From NCBI GenBank assembly GCA_964615375.1, contig CAZTOW010000006.1:124001-188000 (forward strand): a stretch of 64,000 nucleotides of DNA, written 5' to 3'. Of this stretch, positions 1 through 8,652 are shown piece by piece (the first letter of the stretch is position 1; each line of letters begins with the position of its first letter). This DNA is from CAZKWG01 sp964615375 (GTDB lineage Bacteria; Myxococcota_A; UBA796; CAZKWG01). Below the pieces are notes generated by a model that did no database searches, was not told where the DNA came from, and was given only the letters and a program-made list of their open reading frames with translations. Position numbers and translations under genes: made by a program.

Positions 1-1
1 C

Positions 2-157
2 CCGCGACCCGAGGATCTGGCGGCGGCCCGCGCGCTCCTGGCCGATCCCGAGGCCGGGGTCCGCGCCCGCGCCTGGGCCCGCGCGCAACACGGCCCCGCC
101 CGCGCCCTCGACGCGCTGCGCGAGGCCCTCGAACCCAGCGTCTCCCGCGCGCGTTAG
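2..157 (+). CDS. C-terminal fragment of a transferase (possibly KDO transferase/GT-B type)
   Basis: The window opens inside a reading frame that ends at TAG 155-157. About 51 residues remain: an Ala/Arg/Leu-rich amphipathic helix pattern (PEDLAAARALLADPE, then a run to ALDALREAL). Such tails are usual at the C-terminus of GT-B glycosyltransferases and KdtA-type 3-deoxy-D-manno-octulosonate transferases. The next two genes are glycosyltransferases on the same strand, only 8 nt downstream, so it is probably the first visible member of a surface-glycan operon. Too little is present to name the enzyme. Confidence 0.55.
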   Translation, partial: PRPEDLAAARALLADPEAGVRARAWARAQHGPARALDALREALEPSVSRAR

Positions 158-165
158 CTTCGCTC

Positions 166-1230
166 ATGGCTCTGCGCGTGCTCTCCCTGTACCGGCCCAC
201 CCTGCCCGGGCTCCGCGCGCAGGCCATCCAGGTGGTGCACGCCGCCCACGCCCTGGCGGCCCGCGGGCACGCGGTGACGCTGCTGGCCGATCGGGCCCAG
301 GGGGGTGACCCCTCCACCGCGCTCGCCGCCTTCGGGCTCGAGCCGCTGCCCACCTTGAACCTGGAGATCGCGCCGAGCGCCCACCCGGGCCTCGCCGGGC
401 TGTGGTTCCGGGCGCGGGCGCTGGCCTGGTCGCTGGGGGCGCCGGGGCTGGTGCTGGCCCGCGACCGGCGCCGGCTGGTCCGCCTCCTCCCCCTGCTCCG
501 CCGCCACCGGATCGCGCTGGAGGTCCACGGGCTGGACAGCCTGCAGGCCGAGGAGCGGGGCGAGGATCCCGCGCCCCACCTGGAGATCGAGCGGGCCGCG
601 CTCTCCGCCGCCTTCGCCCTGATCGCCAACTGCGAGGGCACGCTCCGCGTCTGGGAGGCCCGCCACGGCGCCCTCCTCCCCGCGCGCCGCGCCGCCGTGC
701 ACAACGCCACCAGCCCCTCCCGCCGCCGCGAGGCCCAGACCCCCGACCCCGTCATCCGCGTGGTCGGCTCGCTGCGGACCTACAAGGGCGTCGAGGCGCT
801 CCGGGTGGCCGCACCCCTGCTACCGCTCCCGCTGGAGCTGGTGGGCGGCTCGCCCGAGGAGATCCGCGCGCTGGGCTCGAGCGGGAGCCTCAGCGCCCGA
901 CCGCCGGTCCCCTTCCTGGAGGTGCCCGACCTGCTGGCCCGCAGCGCCGCCCTGCTGCTGCCGCTGGCCGACAACCTCTTCGGGCGCGAGCTGACCAGCC
1001 CGCTGAAGCTCTGGGACTACCTGGCCACGGCCGCGCCCATCCTGGCCCCCGACCTGCCCAGCGTGCGGCGGATCGTCGCGCTCACCGGGGCGAGCCTGCA
1101 CCTGTTCAGGCCGGGAGATCCGGAAGATCTGGCCCGCGCCGCGCGGGAGGCCCTGGCCGCGCCGCCGCGCGTCCCCACCCTGCGCACCTGGGCCGAGCGG
1201 GCTGAGGAGCTGGAGGCGTTGCTGACATGA
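166..1230 (+). CDS. Glycosyltransferase family 4 protein
   Basis: A 354-residue protein with the GT-B layout. The N-terminal Rossmann half begins RVLSLYRPTLPGLRAQAIQV and continues ALAARGHAVTLL, the acceptor-binding fold seen in GT4 enzymes. The C-terminal half has VIRVVGSLRTYKGV followed by ELTSPLKLWDYLATAAPILA, which is the usual nucleotide-sugar binding segment (the Glu/Lys-rich SPLKLWDYLA motif). No signal peptide or membrane helix is seen, so it is cytoplasmic or membrane-associated. The stop overlaps the next start (ATGA, 1227-1230), which implies translational coupling with a second GT4. Substrate cannot be told from sequence; surface polysaccharide or lipopolysaccharide assembly is inferred from the context. 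Confidence 0.82.
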   Translation: MALRVLSLYRPTLPGLRAQAIQVVHAAHALAARGHAVTLLADRAQGGDPSTALAAFGLEPLPTLNLEIAPSAHPGLAGLWFRARALAWSLGAPGLVLARDRRRLVRLLPLLRRHRIALEVHGLDSLQAEERGEDPAPHLEIERAALSAAFALIANCEGTLRVWEARHGALLPARRAAVHNATSPSRRREAQTPDPVIRVVGSLRTYKGVEALRVAAPLLPLPLELVGGSPEEIRALGSSGSLSARPPVPFLEVPDLLARSAALLLPLADNLFGRELTSPLKLWDYLATAAPILAPDLPSVRRIVALTGASLHLFRPGDPEDLARAAREALAAPPRVPTLRTWAERAEELEALLT

Positions 1231-2363
1231 GGGTGCTCTACCTCCTGCGTTATTACCCCACGCTCACCGAGACCTTCGTGAACAACGAGATCGCCGGCGT
1301 GGCCGCGGCGGGCGTGAGCGTGGGCGTGGCCAGCCTCGGCGAGCGCGAGGACGGCCGCGTCCAGGACGAGCTCCCCCACGTCCCGGTCTTCCCGGTCCCC
1401 CGGCGCGCCCTGCGCGGGCTGCTCGGCCCCCAGAGCCCCGGCGAGCGCTGGCTGGCCGGGCGTCAGCGCCCCCGGGACGCCGCGCGCCTGCCCGATCTGG
1501 CCGAGCACGCCGCCGGCTTCGACCACGTCCACGTCCACTTCGCCGGGGAGGCCGCCGAGTTCGCCCTGGCCCTGCGCATGGACCTGGGCCTGTCCTACTC
1601 CGTGACGGTCCACGCCACCGACCTCTTCCGCCCCCGCCCCAGCCTGGACGAGGTGCTGGCCGGGGCCAGCGCGGTGATCGCCATCTCCCGCCACGCCGCG
1701 GGCCTGCTGCGGGAGCGCCTGCGCGCGGCCGGCGCCGAGGCCGTCCCCGTCCACGTCGTCCACTGCGGGCCGGATCGGGCGGTCTGGGCCCCGCTCCCCC
1801 TGCCCGGCCCGGCCCTGCGCGCCCTCTTCGTGGGCCGGCCCGTGCCCAAGAAGGGCCTGGACGTGCTGCTGGACGCCTGGGCCGGGCTCGCGCGACCCGA
1901 CGCCCGTCTGGCGCTGGTCACGGAGCTCCCCCGGACGGTCCCGGTTCCACCTGGAGTGGATGTCCTGGGCCTCCTGAGCCCGCGCGAGGTGCGCGCGGCC
2001 ATGACCGAGGCCAACCTCTTCGCCCTCCCCTGCCGCCCGGCCCCCGACGGCGATCTCGACGGCGTGCCCCTGGCGCTCATGGAGGCCATGGCCATGGGCA
2101 GGCCCGTGATCACCACCCCGCTCTCGGGCATCCCCGAGCTGGTCGCCGACGACCCCGACGAGCCGCGCCCGGGGGACTGCGCCGTGGGCTGGCTCGCCCC
2201 GCCGGACGATCCGGGGGCGCTGCGCGCGCTGCTGCGCGAGGCCGCCGACGCCCCCGAGGAGCGCGCCGCCCGCGGCGAGGCCGGGCCGGATCGCCTGTGG
2301 GAGCGGCGATTCACGCTGGAAGATCAGGTGCGCGGGGTGCTCGCCGCCTGGGGCGTCGGATAA
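1227..2363 (+). CDS. Glycosyltransferase family 4 protein
   Basis: A 378-residue GT-B enzyme. The start RVLYLLRYYPTLTETFVNNEI is typical of the WcaL/colanic-acid type GT4 group, where a P-x-x-SET-F-V-x-x-EI motif opens the protein. The second half has LFVGRPVPKKGLDVLLDAW (donor-site Lys) and later PDGDLDGVPLALMEAMAMGR, the E-x7-E type donor motif (G-x-P-x-x-L-M-E-A-M-A). It is translationally coupled to the upstream GT4 by a 4-nt overlap. A 9-nt gap separates it from the Cys-rich gene downstream. The sugar and acceptor are unknown; exopolysaccharide or LPS decoration is the likely role. Confidence 0.85.
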   Translation: MRVLYLLRYYPTLTETFVNNEIAGVAAAGVSVGVASLGEREDGRVQDELPHVPVFPVPRRALRGLLGPQSPGERWLAGRQRPRDAARLPDLAEHAAGFDHVHVHFAGEAAEFALALRMDLGLSYSVTVHATDLFRPRPSLDEVLAGASAVIAISRHAAGLLRERLRAAGAEAVPVHVVHCGPDRAVWAPLPLPGPALRALFVGRPVPKKGLDVLLDAWAGLARPDARLALVTELPRTVPVPPGVDVLGLLSPREVRAAMTEANLFALPCRPAPDGDLDGVPLALMEAMAMGRPVITTPLSGIPELVADDPDEPRPGDCAVGWLAPPDDPGALRALLREAADAPEERAARGEAGPDRLWERRFTLEDQVRGVLAAWGVG

Positions 2364-2372
2364 GCTCCGACC

Positions 2373-3374
2373 ATGTCCTCGCTCCCGCCGCTGTACGACG
2401 CCTGGATGCGCCAGCTCCTCGGCGAAGCCCTGCCCTCGGAGCCGAAGAGCACCTGCGGCGCCTGCGCCATGGTCCAGCGCGGCCCGCCCGAGGCCGACCC
2501 TGGCCCGCACTTCCGGGCGGACCTCAAGTGCTGCATGTTCATGCCCAAGCTGCCGAATTTCCTGGTCGGCCGCGTCCTGCGCGACGAGGATCCGGCGGCG
2601 GCGGCGGGTCGGGCCACCGTGCGCGAGCGCATCCGCGAGGGCCTCGCCGTGAGCCCCCGCGGGCTCGGACTGCCCCGCAGCTACGCCGATCGCTACGAGA
2701 TCGCCAAGAAGGAGGGGCAGTTCGGGCTGGACCTCAGCCTGCGCTGCCCGCACTGGCTGGACCGCGACGGCGGCACCTGCGGCATCTGGCAGAACCGCGA
2801 GTCGGTCTGCACCACCTGGTTCTGCAAGCACGAGCGCGGGGCGGTGAGCCGGCACTTCTGGCACTCGCTCCGCCAGCTCCTGGACGCCGTGGAGGACGTG
2901 CTGAGCCTGGCGGCGGTGGAGTCCCTGGACGCGAAGCAGGGCTTCGGGCGCTGGGCGGGCCAGGAGGAGGCCTTCTACGAGGCCTGCGCGCGCTACGTGG
3001 ACGAGCTCGACTGGAAGGACGTCGCGCGGATCGGCGGCTTTGGCCTGCGCTTCCGCACGCGGATGCTGAAGGAGGCCTGGCGCGGGCTGAGCGAGCGGGG
3101 GGTCCCGCCCATCCTGATCCCGGGCGCGCTGCGGTCCCAGCCCCTGCCCGGCGGTGGCCGGCGGGTCTGGGGATACAGCGCCTACGACGCCATCGATCTG
3201 CCCGAGGGCGTGCTGGAGCTGCTGAGCCGCTTCAACGGCCGCACCGTGGCGGAGGTGCTGGAGGACCCGGGCAGCGGCGACGGCACGGCCCTGCCCCCGG
3301 GCCTGGTCTTCGACGAGGCCCTCCTGGAGCGCCTCTTCGAGCTGCGGGTGCTCGACCTGCCGCCGGAGGCCTGA
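2373..3374 (+). CDS. Conserved cysteine-rich protein of unknown function
   Basis: I do not recognise a named family. The 333-residue protein has ordered cysteine groups that look like metal or Fe-S ligands: STCGACAMV near residue 30, LKCCMFMPKLPNFLVG near residue 52, and a third group near residues 126-152 with CPHWL, GGTCGIW and SVCTTWFCKHERG. The C-terminal part is a helical region ending in DGTALPPGLVFDEALLERLFEL. There is no signal peptide. The gene is co-directional with the glycosyltransferases (9 nt) and with the methyltransferase downstream (2 nt gap), so the three may be co-transcribed. A YkgJ-like zinc or iron-binding role is possible from the Cys pattern but is only inference. Confidence 0.75.
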   Translation: MSSLPPLYDAWMRQLLGEALPSEPKSTCGACAMVQRGPPEADPGPHFRADLKCCMFMPKLPNFLVGRVLRDEDPAAAAGRATVRERIREGLAVSPRGLGLPRSYADRYEIAKKEGQFGLDLSLRCPHWLDRDGGTCGIWQNRESVCTTWFCKHERGAVSRHFWHSLRQLLDAVEDVLSLAAVESLDAKQGFGRWAGQEEAFYEACARYVDELDWKDVARIGGFGLRFRTRMLKEAWRGLSERGVPPILIPGALRSQPLPGGGRRVWGYSAYDAIDLPEGVLELLSRFNGRTVAEVLEDPGSGDGTALPPGLVFDEALLERLFELRVLDLPPEA

Positions 3375-3376
3375 GC

Positions 3377-4957
3377 GTGCCCGAGGCCCCCGAGGCCATC
3401 GCTCTGCGCGCCTGGCTCGCCGAGGCCGCCCGCTCCAACGACCCGGTGGAGGCCGCCCGCGCCGCGGCGGAGTCCCTGGCGCGCCAGCCCTGGGAGGTCG
3501 TGCGGGTGGGCGGCGCGCTGGCCCGCGCGCGGATGCGCGAGGCGCCCCACGATCTCGGGGTAGATCACAAGCTCCAGTGGATCTCGCCCGACGCCCCCGG
3601 GGCCCTGGCCAGGGTCCCCCGCGGCGCCCCCGCCCCCGCCCTCGATGAGGACGGGCGCCGCCAGCGCGGGGCCTTCGACACGCCGCCGGCCCTGGTCCGC
3701 GAGGCCTGCGCCCGCGCCGTCGCCGCCTGCGCCCGCGCCCCCCGGCGCGGCTGGGACCCGAGCTGCGGCGCCGGCGCCTTCCTGGTCGCCCTCGCAGAGC
3801 GCGGGATCGAGGCCGAGGGTGTGGAGATCGAGCCCGCCACCGCCGCCGTCGCCCAGGTCGCAGCCCCCCGCGCGCGGGTCCACCAGGGGGACGGGCTCTC
3901 CCTCCGCCCCCAGGCCCCGGTGGATCTGGTGGTGGGCAACCCGCCCTACGTGCCGCCCGAGCACCAGCCCCGGGAGCTCCGCGAGCGCCTCCAGCGCGAG
4001 CTGCCCTGGCTGTACGGGCGCTATGACCTCGCCGTCCCCTTCGCCGCCCGCGCCGCCGAGGCCCTCGCCCCCGGGGGCGGACTCTGCCTGGTCCTCCCGG
4101 CCCCCCTGCTCAGCCAGCCCTACGCGCGGCCCCTGCGACAGCGCTGGTCGGCCGAGCATCGCCTGACCGCCCTCGGGCCGCCCGTCCGCTTCCCAGGGGC
4201 GGTGGTCCAGGTCGTGCTCGTCGCGCTCCAGGCGGGGGCCGGGCCGGCGCCGCTCCCCGATCACGGCCTCTCCCACGCCTCCTGGCTCCGCCTGGAGTCT
4301 GCCCCCTGGGATCCCGAGCTCCGACCTGGCGATCCCGAGCTCCTGGCCGCCGTGCTCTCCCGCAGCCTGAGCCTCGGCGAGCTCTGCGAGATCGACACCG
4401 GCGTCGTCTCCCACGGCTCCGGCGGCGGGAAGGCCGCGCTGCTCTCCGACGAGCCCGCGCCGGGGCTCCTGCCCTACGTGGACGCCCGCGACCTGAGCCA
4501 GGGTCGGCGGCGCTGGCTTCGCTACGACCCGCCGCGCATGCACCGCCCCAAGCACCTCTCGCTCTTCCAAGGGGAGAAGCTGCTGGTCCAGCGCCTCTGC
4601 GGGAGCTCGGGGAATGTCCATGTCTGGCTGGACCGCGAGGACCTGATCCCCGGCCACACGCTGAACGTGGTCAAGCCCCGGGGCGCCGCCGTGCCGCTGG
4701 AGCGCCTGGCCGAGCTGCTGCGGAGCCGGGCGGCCGTCGGGCTGGCCCGCCTGCGCGCCGGCTCGCGCCTGGACCTCTACCCGCGCGAGCTCCGCGCCTG
4801 GCCCGTCCCGCGCCGCTGGCTGGAGGCCCCCGAGCTCCCGCTTCAGGCCGCCTGGGAGCTCGACACGGACGAGTTCGCCCGTCTGGAGGCCCTGGCCGGG
4901 CCGACGCCTTCGCGCGCGGGCACGAGGGCCATTGCGCGCGACCTCCCCGGCCGCTAA
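3377..4957 (+). CDS. N6-adenine-type DNA methyltransferase (NPPY class, Eco57I/TaqI-like)
   Basis: I place the start at GTG 3377, just after the stop of the previous gene; the open frame runs further upstream but only as a shadow of that gene. The product is 526 residues. An RGAFDTPPALV segment near residue 95 is the motif-X-like opening of N6-adenine MTases. WDPSCGAGAFLVAL near 125-140 is motif I (SAM binding). DLVVGNPPYVPP has the catalytic NPPY at 188-191. The C-terminal third (LGELCEIDTGV, KLLVQRLCGSSGNVHVW, GHTLNVVKP) resembles the target-recognition domain of TaqI/Eco57I-type enzymes. No nuclease domain or partner restriction gene is seen nearby, so it looks like an orphan modification enzyme. 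Confidence 0.78.
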   Translation: MPEAPEAIALRAWLAEAARSNDPVEAARAAAESLARQPWEVVRVGGALARARMREAPHDLGVDHKLQWISPDAPGALARVPRGAPAPALDEDGRRQRGAFDTPPALVREACARAVAACARAPRRGWDPSCGAGAFLVALAERGIEAEGVEIEPATAAVAQVAAPRARVHQGDGLSLRPQAPVDLVVGNPPYVPPEHQPRELRERLQRELPWLYGRYDLAVPFAARAAEALAPGGGLCLVLPAPLLSQPYARPLRQRWSAEHRLTALGPPVRFPGAVVQVVLVALQAGAGPAPLPDHGLSHASWLRLESAPWDPELRPGDPELLAAVLSRSLSLGELCEIDTGVVSHGSGGGKAALLSDEPAPGLLPYVDARDLSQGRRRWLRYDPPRMHRPKHLSLFQGEKLLVQRLCGSSGNVHVWLDREDLIPGHTLNVVKPRGAAVPLERLAELLRSRAAVGLARLRAGSRLDLYPRELRAWPVPRRWLEAPELPLQAAWELDTDEFARLEALAGPTPSRAGTRAIARDLPGR

Positions 4958-4991
4958 GGTGGGCCTCTCTTCTGTGACGATGGAGATCACG

Positions 4992-5453
4992 ATGGGCAAG
5001 ATCCTCGACGCGACCGAGCGCTTCTTCAAAGAGGACAACTGGAACTTCGAGCGCCACCCTGAGCGGCCGGTCCTGCGCCTGCCCTTCGTGGGCAAGAACG
5101 GGCGCTGGATGTGCTTCGCCCAGGAGCGCAACAACCAGCTCCTCTTCTACTCGGTGGCCTCCGTCAACGCTCCCGAGGAGAAGCGTCAGGAGATCGCCGA
5201 GTTCATCACCCGGGCCAACTACGGCATGGCCATCGGCAACTTCGAGCTGGACTACAACGACGGCGAGATCCGCTACAAGACCAGCGTCGACGTGGACGAG
5301 GGCGAGCTGACCAGCGGCCTCATCAAGCCGGCGGTCTACGTCAACTGCCTGATGATGGACAAGTACCTGCCGGGCATCATGGCGGTGCTCTACGCCGGTG
5401 TCACGCCGCTCGACGCGGTGAACAAGGTCGAGGGCGCCGGCGAGGCGAATTGA
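4992..5453 (+). CDS. YbjN domain-containing protein
   Basis: A 153-residue protein starting MGKILDATERFFKEDNW. I choose ATG 4992 because GGAG (4982-4985) sits six bases upstream; an ATG at 4980 and a longer frame from 4932 are possible but lack such a site. The fold pattern (helix, then strand pairs RPVLRLPFVGKNGRWMCFAQE and QLLFYSVASVNAPEEKRQEI, then ITRANYGMAIGNFELDYNDG) matches YbjN/T3SS-chaperone-like proteins, small cytosolic alpha/beta proteins of ill-defined, probably chaperone-like role. It stands alone, with a convergent gene downstream. Confidence 0.8.
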   Translation: MGKILDATERFFKEDNWNFERHPERPVLRLPFVGKNGRWMCFAQERNNQLLFYSVASVNAPEEKRQEIAEFITRANYGMAIGNFELDYNDGEIRYKTSVDVDEGELTSGLIKPAVYVNCLMMDKYLPGIMAVLYAGVTPLDAVNKVEGAGEAN

Positions 5454-5455
5454 GG

Positions 5456-5474
5456 GCTGAGGTCTGACCTCAGC
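5456..5474. terminator. Inverted repeat between convergent genes, possible bidirectional terminator
   Basis: A perfect inverted repeat GCTGAGGTC-T-GACCTCAGC lies between the YbjN stop and the stop of the dCMP deaminase gene on the other strand, overlapping the latter. The position suits a two-way terminator. There is no clear T-tract on either side, so this is moderate evidence only. Confidence 0.4.
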
Positions 5475-5949
5475 TCTTCCGGGGCCCCTCGGCGGGAGGG
5501 ACCGGGACGGTGTCGCCGGGATCGAGCGGGACGTGGTTCATCTCGATCCCGAGCTGCTCGGCGACGCGGAAGCTGCGCTCGTCCCGGTAGAACTCGCCGT
5601 AGCAGATGCGGGTGACGCCCGCGTTGGCCAGCGCCTTGAAGCAGCTCCAGCAGGGGCTCGCCGTGATGTAGATGCTGGCGCCCTCGATGGCCACGCCGTT
5701 GCGCGCCGCCTGGATGATGGCGTTCATCTCGGCGTGGATGGTGGCGACGCAGTGGCCCTCCTCCATCATGTGGCCGGCTTCGCTACAGTGCGGCATGCCG
5801 CGGATGGAGCCGTTGTACCCGGTGCTCAGGATCGTGCGGTCGCGGACGATGACGGCGCCCACGTACTTGCGCTGGCAGGTGGCCCGGCTGGAGACCACGC
5901 GCGCGACGTTCATGAAGTACCGATCCCAGGAGAGACGCTCCATGCTCAC
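5470..5949 (-). CDS. Deoxycytidylate (dCMP) deaminase family protein
   Basis: A 159-residue zinc-dependent deaminase. The zinc and catalytic motif HAEMNAIIQAA (His and Glu) sits near residues 76-86, and the two zinc Cys are in ITASPCWSCFKAL near residue 100. The N-terminal SWDRYFMNVARVVSSRATC and VGAVIVRDRTILSTGYNG are typical of dCMP deaminase/ComEB proteins, which convert dCMP to dUMP and feed thymidylate synthesis. Length matches the family. It is divergent from yicC, with 55 bp between the two starts. Confidence 0.9.
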   Translation of the reverse strand: MSMERLSWDRYFMNVARVVSSRATCQRKYVGAVIVRDRTILSTGYNGSIRGMPHCSEAGHMMEEGHCVATIHAEMNAIIQAARNGVAIEGASIYITASPCWSCFKALANAGVTRICYGEFYRDERSFRVAEQLGIEMNHVPLDPGDTVPVPPAEGPRKS

Positions 5950-6004
5950 CTCAGCGCCTCGCGTAACGCGAGCGGGGGGTTAGAGGAGCCGGAGAGGATG
6001 CGGC

Positions 6005-6877
6005 ATGAACTCGATGACCGGCTTCGGGCGCGGCGAGGCCACCAACGGCGACGTCACCGTCGTCGTCGAGATGAAGAGCGTCAACAACCGCTTTCGTGAC
6101 CTTCAGCTGCGCGTGCCCCGCGAGCACATGGTCCTGGAGCCGCGGCTGCACACGATGTTGCGCGAGGCGGTCAACCGCGGGCGCATCGAGGTCTACGTGC
6201 GCCGCACGGCGGTGGAGAGCGGCTACCACGTCAAGAGCGACCCGGCCCTGGCCGACAAGTACCTCCACGCCATGCGCGAGGTGGCCACCCGCCTGGGCCG
6301 CCCCGAGGAGCCCATCCCCCTGACCCTGGTGCTGGGGCAGCCCGGCGTGCTCACCCACGTCGAGGCCGAGCCGGACGCGCTCCGCGAGTGGGATCTCGTG
6401 TCCACCGCCGTGGACGCGGCCCTCGCCGACCTGATGGTCATGCGCGCCGCCGAGGGCCTCGCCCTCCAGAAGGACCTTCAGCGCCACCTCGACGAGCTCC
6501 TGCGCATGACGGCGGAGATCCAGGCCAGCGCGGACGGCATCGTGGACCGCCTGCGCGTGCGGCTGGAGCAGCGCATCCTCCGCATGATCGGCGAGCGCGT
6601 GGACTCCGACCGGCTGGCGATGGAGGCCGCGATCCTGGCGGAGAAGGCGGACATCTCCGAGGAGCTGGCCCGCATCCAGGCCCACTGTGCCCAGTTCGCC
6701 GACGCGCTGGTGGCGCCCGAGCCCGTGGGTCGCAAGCTGGACTTCCTGCTGCAGGAGCTGAACCGCGAGATCAACACGGTCGGCTCGAAGGCGGCCGAGC
6801 ACCCGGTCTCCGCCCGCGTGGTCGAGATGAAGGCCACGCTGGAGCGGATGCGGGAGCAGGCCGCCAACGTCGAGTGA
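6005..6877 (+). CDS. yicC: YicC family endoribonuclease-like protein
   Basis: A 290-residue protein that starts NSMTGFGRGEATNGDVTVVV and has the EMKSVNNRFRDLQLRVPRE segment diagnostic of the N-terminal YicC domain. The C-terminal DUF1732 part is seen in PEPVGRKLDFLLQELNREIN followed by TVGSKAAE. YicC proteins are linked to RNA turnover and stationary-phase survival. In many proteobacteria yicC lies just upstream of gmk and rel/spoT. Here the same set occurs with two genes in between (an antisense lipoprotein gene and a TIGR02757 gene), which supports the call. Confidence 0.93.
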   Translation: MNSMTGFGRGEATNGDVTVVVEMKSVNNRFRDLQLRVPREHMVLEPRLHTMLREAVNRGRIEVYVRRTAVESGYHVKSDPALADKYLHAMREVATRLGRPEEPIPLTLVLGQPGVLTHVEAEPDALREWDLVSTAVDAALADLMVMRAAEGLALQKDLQRHLDELLRMTAEIQASADGIVDRLRVRLEQRILRMIGERVDSDRLAMEAAILAEKADISEELARIQAHCAQFADALVAPEPVGRKLDFLLQELNREINTVGSKAAEHPVSARVVEMKATLERMREQAANVE

Positions 6878-6883
6878 GCGGCC

Positions 6884-7594
6884 TCAGGGGTCGGAGATCA
6901 CGTCCGTGGTGCGGTACTGGCTCGCCGTGATCGTGCCGCCCGCGTAGGCGCTGTCCAGCAGGCCGCTGCGCTGGCGCTTGAGCCAGAGGGTGACCTCGCA
7001 GCTCTCGGCCTCCTGGCCGGTGGTCGAGACCAGCGTGCCCGCGGGGATCGTGACGGTGCCGGTGTCCTCGGTCAGCAGCTGCTGGTAGCTGTCGATGCAG
7101 TCGCCGTCGACCACCAGGGTCAGCGCGTCATCGACGTTGCCCTCCCCCGTCCAGCTCAGCACCAGGTCATCGTTCGCCCGGGAGAAGGTGGACGGCTCCG
7201 CCGCGCTGATCTCGAAGGGCGGCGGGAGCGTGACGGTGCTGGAGGGCGCGCCCGCGTCCACCTCGCGCTGGAGGCTGAACTCGAAGGCGGTGTCGGCGTC
7301 CACCAGCTCGAAGCTGGCGACGTAGCTGATGAGATCGTCCAGGACCAGCTCGCCCATCTCCTTGCTGAGGTCGCCGCCCCAGGCGGTGAGGATGTCGGTC
7401 TCGCCCAGCTGCACGTAGGTCACCGGGAAGCCCGAGCCGTAGGTGAAGGCCGCGGTCGCCACGCTGGTCCCGCCGTCGCAGGTGACGTCCAGCCCGGCGA
7501 CCATCTCGGCCGTCAGCACCTCATCGCCCTTGATCGGCTCGGTGCAGGCGGTGGTCGCGACGAAGAGCGCGCTGTAGATCAGTCTCGTTCCCAT
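6884..7594 (-). CDS. Putative lipoprotein of unknown function
   Basis: A 236-residue protein with a short hydrophobic leader (RLIYSALFVATTAC) and a Cys at about residue 17 that could be a lipobox, although the -3/-2 residues (TT) are poor. The rest is beta-rich with many Asp/Thr and ends SQYRTTDVISDP. No known domain is recognised. A strong ribosome site (GGAGGAG) lies 4-10 nt upstream of ATG 7594. It is convergent with yicC (6 nt between stops) and divergent from the TIGR02757 gene. Confidence 0.7.
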   Translation of the reverse strand: MGTRLIYSALFVATTACTEPIKGDEVLTAEMVAGLDVTCDGGTSVATAAFTYGSGFPVTYVQLGETDILTAWGGDLSKEMGELVLDDLISYVASFELVDADTAFEFSLQREVDAGAPSSTVTLPPPFEISAAEPSTFSRANDDLVLSWTGEGNVDDALTLVVDGDCIDSYQQLLTEDTGTVTIPAGTLVSTTGQEAESCEVTLWLKRQRSGLLDSAYAGGTITASQYRTTDVISDP

Positions 7595-7652
7595 GTCTCC
7601 TCCTTCGTGGGAAACCCCCCACGACCGATCCGTATTCAGTTAGCCAGGGGTC

Positions 7653-8624
7653 ATGCGAGCCTGCCCCTCCCCCGCTGCGCCGCCAGACCCCGCCCTCGCC
7701 GCGGCCCTGGAGGCTCTGTGCGCCTCGGATCCGGGCGCGCGGATCGGGCGGGATCCCCTGCACTTCGCGCGCCGCTACGCCGACCCGGGGGACGTGGAGC
7801 TGGCCGCCCTCTTCGCCAGCGCGCTGGCCTACGGGCGGGTGAGCCTGTTCTGGCCCGTCCTGGAGCGCCTGTTCGCGCGCGCCGACGCGCGGGGCGGGCC
7901 GCGCCGCTGGGTCCTGGGCTTCGACGCCGAGGACGCCGAGGCCCTGGCCCCCCTGGTCTACCGCTGGAACCGCGGCGTGGACCTGTCCCTGCTGGCCCTC
8001 GCCGCCGGGCGGATCCTGCGCGAGCGCGGCCGGCTGGGCGCGGTCTTCGAGGCGGGCTGGAGGCCGGAGCACGCGGACCTGGGGCCGGCGCTGGAGGCGG
8101 GGGTGCTCGCGCTCCGGGCGGCCGGGCTCGCCGAGGCGCCGCGCCTGGGCCTGAGCGCCGCGCGCTTCGAGGATCTGCCCCGCGGCTTCCGCACCTTCCT
8201 GCCGCTGCCCTCCGAAGGATCGGCCTGCAAGCGCTGGAACATGATGCTGCGCTGGATGGTGCGGCGCCCGGGGGCGGCGGGGACGGGGGGCGCTCCCCTG
8301 CGGGCCGACGGGATGGACCTCGGCCTGTGGGCGCTGCCGCCCGAGGGGCTGATCCTCCCGCTGGACACGCACGTCTCGCGCATCGCCCGCTACCTGGGCC
8401 TGACCGCCCGCGAGGACGGATCCTGGCGCACGGCGGCGGAGATCACCGGGCGCCTGCGGGCCATCGACCCGCGGGACCCCACCCGCTACGACTTCGCCCT
8501 GGCCCACCTGGGCATCAGCGGGGCCTGCCAGAGCCGGCACGTCGCCGAGATCTGCGCCCGCTGCCCGCTGACCGCGTGCTGCGTGGTCGGCGGTCGCTTG
8601 CGAGCGCCCACCGGAGCGGATTAA
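7653..8624 (+). CDS. TIGR02757 family protein (DUF2400)
   Basis: A 323-residue protein with family hallmarks: DPLHFARRYADPGDVELAAL near residue 32 and FASALAYGRVSLFWPVLERL after it; GSACKRWNMMLRWMVRR near 190-206; ILPLDTHVSRIARYLGLT near 232. The C-terminal YDFALAHLGISGAC with CPLTACC holds clustered Cys reminiscent of helix-hairpin-helix DNA glycosylases with an Fe-S cluster. The family's function is not established; the HhH-GPD-like arrangement hints at DNA or RNA processing. It lies 28 nt upstream of gmk and is probably co-transcribed with it. Confidence 0.85.
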   Translation: MRACPSPAAPPDPALAAALEALCASDPGARIGRDPLHFARRYADPGDVELAALFASALAYGRVSLFWPVLERLFARADARGGPRRWVLGFDAEDAEALAPLVYRWNRGVDLSLLALAAGRILRERGRLGAVFEAGWRPEHADLGPALEAGVLALRAAGLAEAPRLGLSAARFEDLPRGFRTFLPLPSEGSACKRWNMMLRWMVRRPGAAGTGGAPLRADGMDLGLWALPPEGLILPLDTHVSRIARYLGLTAREDGSWRTAAEITGRLRAIDPRDPTRYDFALAHLGISGACQSRHVAEICARCPLTACCVVGGRLRAPTGAD

Positions 8625-8652
8625 GCGGCTCGGCCTCGCCGCAGGAGCCGCC

